A stretch of 64,000 nucleotides of DNA from Anderseniella sp963700735 (GTDB taxonomy: Bacteria; Pseudomonadota; Alphaproteobacteria; Rhizobiales; Aestuariivirgaceae): the NCBI GenBank assembly GCA_963700735.1, contig CAVOYR010000008.1, positions 186,001 to 250,000 on the forward strand. The letters are read 5' to 3'. A model generated the notes under the pieces. It did not search any database. It was not told the origin of the DNA and worked only from the letters and a program-made list of their open reading frames with translations. Made by a program: the position numbers and the translations under genes. Positions 59,707-64,000 of this stretch are shown one piece after another (within the stretch, counting starts at the first letter, position 1; the number at the start of each line of letters is the position of its first letter).

Positions 59707-60628
59707 GGATGGGTCTTTCAACAGAATCGCGGTGCTTATTGCAGGCCCGACGGCCAGCGGCAAGTCAGCCGTGGCGATGCGCGTTGCAGAACAGGTGAAC
59801 GGCGTGATCATCAACGCCGATGCAATGCAATTGTACAGTGAGTTGGAGATACTGACCTCGCGCCCGTCCGCCGCAGATGAACGGCGCGTGCCACACCGGC
59901 TGTATGGTTGTGTGCCCGGCGCCGAGGCCTGGTCGGCAGGGCGCTGGCTGGCGGCGGCGCGCGACGAAATCGAAGCTGCTTGGGCCAGCAACCAGGTGCC
60001 CGTCGTTACCGGCGGAACCGGGCTCTACTTCAAGGTGCTGGAGGAGGGGTTGTCGCCCGTGCCGGCCATCCCTGCCGAGATTCGCCAGCGCTGGCGCGAG
60101 CGGATGCAGGCTGAAGGTCCGGCAGCGCTGCACGCAGAGCTTGGGCGGCGCGCGCCGGATGATGCAGCGCGCATCGACCGGCAGGACAGCCAGCGTATCG
60201 TGCGGGCGCTTGAAGTGGTGGATGCCACCGGCGAACCGTTGTCCGCCCACTTCGCAGCGGCGAGGGAAGCCTCAATCCTGACCGGCGTCGACGTGCGACG
60301 GGCGGTGTTGATGCCGCCACGCGCCGAGATTTATGCCGCCTGCGATGCGCGGTTCGAGGCGATGCTGGCGCGCGGGGCAATTGACGAGGTGCGCGGTCTC
60401 CTGCAGGCCGGGCTGGCGGCAGACCTGCCGGTGATGAAGGCGATCGGCGTGAAGCCACTGGCGGCGTTGCTGTCCGGAGAGATGACGGAAGAAGACGCGA
60501 CCGCCCTGGCGCAGCGGCAGACCCGCAACTATGCCAAGCGGCAGATGACCTGGATCCGCAACCAGATGGGGCCGTGGCCGGTGTTCGCCTCCGGCGATGA
60601 TGCAATCGGGGCGCTGCTCAATGATTGA
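59705..60628 (+). CDS. miaA: tRNA dimethylallyltransferase MiaA
   Basis: A 307-residue enzyme adding an isopentenyl group to A37 of tRNAs. P-loop AVLIAGPTASGKSAVAM, INADAMQLYSELEILTSRPS, and VPVVTGGTGLYFKVLEE are diagnostic; the C-terminal RQTRNYAKRQMTWIRNQ holds the tRNA-binding region. Start ATG 59705 shares bases with the serB start codon on the other strand; no later ATG fits. The stop overlaps the next GNAT gene by eight bases. Confidence 0.96.
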   Translation: MDGSFNRIAVLIAGPTASGKSAVAMRVAEQVNGVIINADAMQLYSELEILTSRPSAADERRVPHRLYGCVPGAEAWSAGRWLAAARDEIEAAWASNQVPVVTGGTGLYFKVLEEGLSPVPAIPAEIRQRWRERMQAEGPAALHAELGRRAPDDAARIDRQDSQRIVRALEVVDATGEPLSAHFAAAREASILTGVDVRRAVLMPPRAEIYAACDARFEAMLARGAIDEVRGLLQAGLAADLPVMKAIGVKPLAALLSGEMTEEDATALAQRQTRNYAKRQMTWIRNQMGPWPVFASGDDAIGALLND

Positions 60629-61154
60629 CATCGTGAATGCACAGCTTTCGGATGCTCCCATTGTTGGCAAGCTTCATGCAACCAGCTGGCGTGCCACCTA
60701 CCGCGGTATCCTGCCGGACAGTTATCTCGACACCGAGGTCGATGCCGATCGGCTGACCTACTGGAACAATGCACTTGCGCAAGGCTCCTATGCCATCGTG
60801 CGGGTGTTGCGTGAGGGCGGTGCGCCCGCGGGGTTCACTGGCCTCAGGAAAGGTGTGGACGCCGGGTATGACTTCACGCTGGAGCACATTCACGTGGCCA
60901 GCGGGCGGCGGGGCTCCGGGTTCGGGCGGCGGCTGATGGCCGATGCGGCGCGGCAGGTGCAGGCGGCAGGGGGTGACAGCCTGTGCCTGTGGGTGTTCGA
61001 TGCGAATGCAGCAGCGATAAGCTTCTACCGCGCGCTTGGCGGTGTTGTGGACGGCCATGGCGTTGACAAGTTTGCCGGGGGCAACGCGCCCGATACACGG
61101 TTCGGCTGGCGCGACCTCGACCGGCTGGTCTCTGCATGCGAAAGGCGGACATGA
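60621..61154 (+). CDS. GNAT N-acetyltransferase
   Basis: A 177-residue GNAT enzyme: HATSWRATYRGILPDSYLD at the N-terminus, acetyl-CoA loop HVASGRRGSGFGRRLMADA and NAAAISFYRALGGV. Substrate unknown; this subgroup often acts on small amines or proteins. It starts ATG 60621 within the miaA end, and its stop overlaps the M81 peptidase start (ATGA), so the three are a transcription unit. Confidence 0.86.
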   Translation: MIDIVNAQLSDAPIVGKLHATSWRATYRGILPDSYLDTEVDADRLTYWNNALAQGSYAIVRVLREGGAPAGFTGLRKGVDAGYDFTLEHIHVASGRRGSGFGRRLMADAARQVQAAGGDSLCLWVFDANAAAISFYRALGGVVDGHGVDKFAGGNAPDTRFGWRDLDRLVSACERRT

Positions 61155-62632
61155 TGCGCAAGGTGTTGCTGGCCGAGTTGATGCACGAGACCAACACGTT
61201 CAACTCCATCGCCACGGTGCGAGCGCACTTCGAGAACCGCTACTGGCTGAAAGGGTTGCCGGCGGCCCAGTCGCTGCGTGGTACCAATACCGAGATTGCC
61301 GGTTTCCTTGAGGCTGCCGGGCAGTACGGCTGGAGCCTGACCATACCGCTTGCCGCCTCTGCCAGCCCGTCCGGCCCGATGGCCGCCGATGACTGGGAGA
61401 TGGCCAAGGCCATGATCACCGCCCCGTTGCGCGAGGGGCAGCGGTTCGATGCCGTGGTGCTGGTGTTGCATGGCTCAATGGTAACGCAGACGAGCCTTGA
61501 TGCCGAAGGTGAGTTGCTTGCCGCGGTGCGGGCGCTGGCTGGGCCGGACACGCTGGTCGCTGCAACGCTGGACATGCATGCCAACGTGTCGCCGCAGATG
61601 GTGGCGGCCGCCGACATGATGATGTGTTACCGCACCTATCCACACATCGACCAGCGCGAACGCGCACTGCACATGGCGCGGCTGATGCAGGACGTGTTCA
61701 ACGGCGCGCCGAGGCCCCGGCTGTATCACGCCCGCATCCCGATGATGGATGCGGCCAACCATGGCCAGACGGCACCGGGCCAGCCGATGCTGCCGCTACT
61801 GGCCATGGCAGACGGGATCGAGCAGCGCGAGGGCATCGTGTGCGCCTCGTTGCAGATCGGGTTTCCATGGTCTGATGTGGCCGATATCGGGCCAAACGTG
61901 GTGGTGACGGCAACCGATGCGCAGGCGGGGCAGGGCGCAGCGGACGAGCTTATGCAGGCATTGTGGGAGAGCCGGCACGCCACGCAGCTCGACTTTGCCT
62001 CACCGGACGAGGCGATGGCACTGGCACGGCAGGGCAAGGCTGGGGACAAGCCGCTTATCCTGGCCGACTTTGCCGACAATCCGGCCGGCGGGTCTTACGG
62101 CGACAGCCCCAACCTGCTCCGGGCGATGCTGGACGCCGGTTTGCAGAACGCGGCCTTTGCCACCATCGCGGACCCTGCGTCGGTGGAGCGGTGCCGGCAG
62201 GCGGGCGCAGGCCGCAATGTGGTGCTGGCGCTTGGCGGCCTCGGCGCGCCGGGCCTTACGCCGCCGCTTCATTTGGAGGCAGAGGTGGTGCGGCTGGGCG
62301 ATGGCGAGTTCATCTGTGCCGGACCGATGTGGGAGGGCGTCAGGTTTTCGATGGGGCCGAGCGCCGTTGTCCGGGCAGGCGGGGTGGACGTCATTATCTC
62401 GTCGGCGCCGACGGCGGTGATGGATCTCAACGTGTTCCGCTCGATGGGGATCGATCCGGCCGAGAGGACGACCATCGGGCTGAAGAGCCGCAACCATTTC
62501 AAGGCTGCCTATGGTCCGATTGCGCGAGAGACAATGCTGGTCGATGCCGGTGGCATCGCCTCGATGCGGCTGGACACGCTGACCTACACTCGGATTCCGC
62601 GACCCATATGGCCGCTTGACCATCGCGATTGA
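61151..62632 (+). CDS. M81-family metallopeptidase (MlrC-like)
   Basis: A 493-residue protein of the MlrC/microcystinase group. Expected zinc ligands: VLLAELMHETNTFNSIAT (His, Glu), ATLDMHANVSPQMV (Asp/His) and YPHIDQRERALHMARLM (His). The C-terminal half (GGSYGDSPNLLRAML) is the second conserved M81 region. Natural substrates of most family members are unknown; activity on microcystin is not implied. ATG 61151 overlaps the GNAT stop; ATG 61154 is nearly equivalent. Confidence 0.87.
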   Translation: MMRKVLLAELMHETNTFNSIATVRAHFENRYWLKGLPAAQSLRGTNTEIAGFLEAAGQYGWSLTIPLAASASPSGPMAADDWEMAKAMITAPLREGQRFDAVVLVLHGSMVTQTSLDAEGELLAAVRALAGPDTLVAATLDMHANVSPQMVAAADMMMCYRTYPHIDQRERALHMARLMQDVFNGAPRPRLYHARIPMMDAANHGQTAPGQPMLPLLAMADGIEQREGIVCASLQIGFPWSDVADIGPNVVVTATDAQAGQGAADELMQALWESRHATQLDFASPDEAMALARQGKAGDKPLILADFADNPAGGSYGDSPNLLRAMLDAGLQNAAFATIADPASVERCRQAGAGRNVVLALGGLGAPGLTPPLHLEAEVVRLGDGEFICAGPMWEGVRFSMGPSAVVRAGGVDVIISSAPTAVMDLNVFRSMGIDPAERTTIGLKSRNHFKAAYGPIARETMLVDAGGIASMRLDTLTYTRIPRPIWPLDHRD

Positions 62633-62638
62633 ATGATG

Positions 62639-62666
62639 CCGGCGGCTCCGGTTCAGAAGCCGCCGG
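62639..62666. terminator. Stem-loop between convergent M81 and aquaporin genes
   Basis: A 9-bp inverted repeat, CCGGCGGCT (62639-62647) and AGCCGCCGG (62658-62666), between the stops of two convergent genes (62632 and 62683). No T-tract follows, so it may be a bidirectional, partly rho-independent end. Confidence 0.45.
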
Positions 62667-62682
62667 GGAGAAGGTTTACGGG

Positions 62683-63417
62683 TTATGCTGTGGCGGTTGC
62701 CTTGCCGCCTGCTTGCGGGGTTCCCACGTGCCTGTTGCCCAGGAGCGACCGCCAGGCAACGGCACCGACGATGGCACCAGCAATCGGTGCGACCCAGAAC
62801 AGCCAGAGCTGTTGCAGTGCCCAACCGTCAGCAAACAATGCCACGCCAAGCGACCGGGCCGGGTTGACCGAGGTGTTGGTCACCGGGATCGACACCAGAT
62901 GGATCAGCGTCAGGCCAAGGCCGATGGCGATCGGTGCAAAGCCGGCAGGTGCCGATGGGCTGGTGGCGCCCAGGATGATGATCAGGAAGAACGCCGTCAT
63001 GACCACTTCCATGATCAATGCGGACGTCAGCGAAAAGCCGCCCGGTGAGTGTTCGCCATACCCGTTCGAGGCGAAGCCGCCGGTGGTGGTGAAGTCGGAT
63101 TTGCCTGTCACGATGAGATAGAGCACCAGGCCGGCAAGAATGGCGCCGATGCACTGGGCCACGATGTAACGAGGTACGTCGCCCCACGAGAACTTGCCGG
63201 CGGTGGCAAGACCGATGGAGACGGCCGGGTTGAAGTGACCGCCCGATATGCCGCCCACGGCATAGGCCATGGTGAGGACAGTCAGGCCGAAGGCGAACGA
63301 GACGCCGAGCAGGCCGATACCTACTTCAGGAAAGGCCGCTGCCAGCACGGCGCTACCGCAGCCGCCCAGCACCAGCCAGAAAGTTCCAAACAGCTCTGCT
63401 GCTAGTTTGTTTGTCAT
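62683..63417 (-). CDS. aqpZ: Aquaporin Z-type water channel
   Basis: A 244-residue major intrinsic protein with six helices and two NPA motifs: SGGHFNPAVSIGL (about residue 65) and TSVNPARSLGVALFA (about 190). The selectivity-filter His (TLIHLVSIPV) and Arg (NPARS) fit water-specific AqpZ rather than a glycerol facilitator. It starts MTNKLAAELFGTFWL. Convergent with the M81 peptidase gene. Confidence 0.94.
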   Translation of the reverse strand: MTNKLAAELFGTFWLVLGGCGSAVLAAAFPEVGIGLLGVSFAFGLTVLTMAYAVGGISGGHFNPAVSIGLATAGKFSWGDVPRYIVAQCIGAILAGLVLYLIVTGKSDFTTTGGFASNGYGEHSPGGFSLTSALIMEVVMTAFFLIIILGATSPSAPAGFAPIAIGLGLTLIHLVSIPVTNTSVNPARSLGVALFADGWALQQLWLFWVAPIAGAIVGAVAWRSLLGNRHVGTPQAGGKATATA

Positions 63418-63535
63418 GTCGTTTCCCCCGTAATGACAAAGAAAGACAGTGATTCTGTCCGGCTCCGACTGTCTGACAGTTTGCGGGGGAAGTGAACATG
63501 TTTTCGTTACGTGTACGGCAGATCTTACTGGACCA

Positions 63536-63569
63536 CGAAAACCGGCGGCTCCGATGAGGAGCCGCCGGT
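63536..63569 (-). terminator. Rho-independent terminator after the PRC-barrel gene
   Basis: Perfect 12-bp stem ACCGGCGGCTCC (63541-63552) / GGAGCCGCCGGT (63558-63569) with a five-base loop; on the minus strand it is followed by TTTCG. It lies 24 bases past the stop of the PRC-barrel gene. The short T-run makes it moderately strong. Confidence 0.75.
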
Positions 63570-63593
63570 GGTCAGATTGCTACAGCAAGGCTG

Positions 63594-64000
63594 TTAGCTG
63601 GCTGGCTTGTAGCTGGGGGCGGATTCAAGCGCGGTCTTGCTTGAATTCACGACCAGGAACCAGTCGTTGCTGTCGTTGGTTTCGCGCACGCGGCGCAGGC
63701 TGGACATGTCAATGGCGACATCCTTTTCGCCAAGGCCGAGGAAACCACCAACGCCGAGGATCACGCCACGGACGTTGCCATCCCAGCTGACGATCACATC
63801 GTTGACTTCGCCAATGTCTTCCCAGTCCTTGCGGGCGGTGGCGTCATAGTTCGATGCCGGGTCCACGTCCTGCTCGACCGCATACACGCGCATGCCGATC
63901 AGGTTCGATGCGCGCAAGGCGCCGCGGCCTTCTGCATCGTCATAAGCCAGGAAGCTGGCAGGGCCGGACCGCATGCCGGTCTCGGAATCACCGGTCGCGG
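63594..64000 (-). CDS. PRC-barrel domain protein, N-terminus outside window
   Basis: A PRC-barrel protein: ASNLIGMRVYAVEQDVDP, then WEDIGEVNDVIVSWDGNVRG and LGLGEKDVAIDMSSLRRV. The frame is open to the right edge (reads ATGDSETGMRSGPASF), so an N-terminal segment, likely a signal peptide, is missing; an internal ATG at 63974 is probably not the start. PRC barrels of this kind in alphaproteobacteria are often secreted and of unknown role. Confidence 0.85.
   Translation of the reverse strand, partial: ATGDSETGMRSGPASFLAYDDAEGRGALRASNLIGMRVYAVEQDVDPASNYDATARKDWEDIGEVNDVIVSWDGNVRGVILGVGGFLGLGEKDVAIDMSSLRRVRETNDSNDWFLVVNSSKTALESAPSYKPAS

Overview
The window is a GC-rich, gene-dense stretch of an alphaproteobacterial chromosome, most likely from the order Hyphomicrobiales. 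Supporting signs are a circularly permuted two-piece tmRNA whose tag reads ANDNYAEARLAA, an alpha-type SspB, the fumC/DUF4169/ribbon-helix-helix trio, the hflK-hflC-DUF2065-Do protease operon, and REP-like palindromes between genes. No rRNA, tRNA, CRISPR array, prophage or insertion sequence was recognised. The left edge cuts ligA and the right edge cuts a PRC-barrel gene.

Layout. 0-8 kb: end of ligA, azlCD amino-acid exporter, large aminopeptidase P, a DUF1127 micro-protein, prmA, a DHA2-type MFS pump and a small exported protein. 8-12 kb: a methyltransferase-like protein, a tight operon of two exported proteins plus a methyltransferase, a vapBC toxin-antitoxin pair with a readable promoter-operator, and a GIY-YIG endonuclease gene bracketed by palindromic repeats. 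12-19 kb: a UvrD/PcrA helicase, then a compact copper-resistance operon (Met/His-rich exported protein, small lipoprotein, TolC-type lipoprotein, Tat-exported multicopper oxidase, CusF-like protein, class II cytochrome c). 19-22.5 kb: a polar amino-acid ABC importer. 22.6-27.8 kb: a regulatory cluster (cis-prenyltransferase paralogue, winged-helix regulator, membrane protein, MerR regulator, membrane-anchored TPR regulator) and a lipid kinase. 27.8-39 kb: AsmA, a D-lactate dehydrogenase-like flavoprotein, thioesterase, ClC channel with a CBS domain, class III adenylate cyclase, small proteins and fumC. 39-42.2 kb: thiamin salvage operon thiM-thiE-thiD-tenA behind a TPP-type riboswitch; thiM carries a one-base frameshift. 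42.2-46.4 kb: PHP phosphoesterase, an exported Arg/His/Tyr-rich protein, MepA endopeptidase, SspB and the tmRNA gene. 46.4-62.6 kb: thyA, a GNAT gene that also appears frameshifted, folA, amine oxidase, ttcA, an orphan peptide-binding protein, a YaiI-type protein, an EamA transporter, S-formylglutathione hydrolase, hflK-hflC-DUF2065-degP, serB, miaA, GNAT and an M81 peptidase. 62.6-64 kb: aquaporin and the PRC-barrel protein.

How parts work together. The tmRNA tags stalled nascent chains and SspB, encoded just downstream, is the family expected to deliver tagged proteins to ClpXP; HflKC and DegP add membrane and periplasmic quality control. ThyA and FolA form the dTMP/folate cycle. The thi operon salvages thiazole and HMP moieties into thiamin phosphate. 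The copper operon combines periplasmic Cu(I) oxidation and chaperoning with an outer-membrane channel but encodes no RND pump or P-type ATPase here.

Most notable observations: the GIY-YIG gene inside a nest of REP-like repeats; a 17-bp quasi-palindrome present both upstream of the membrane-protein/regulator pair and across the start codon of the uppS paralogue; a TPP riboswitch lacking a recognisable CUGAGA loop; tmRNA next to sspB; and two one-base frameshifts in otherwise intact genes, which may be assembly errors.
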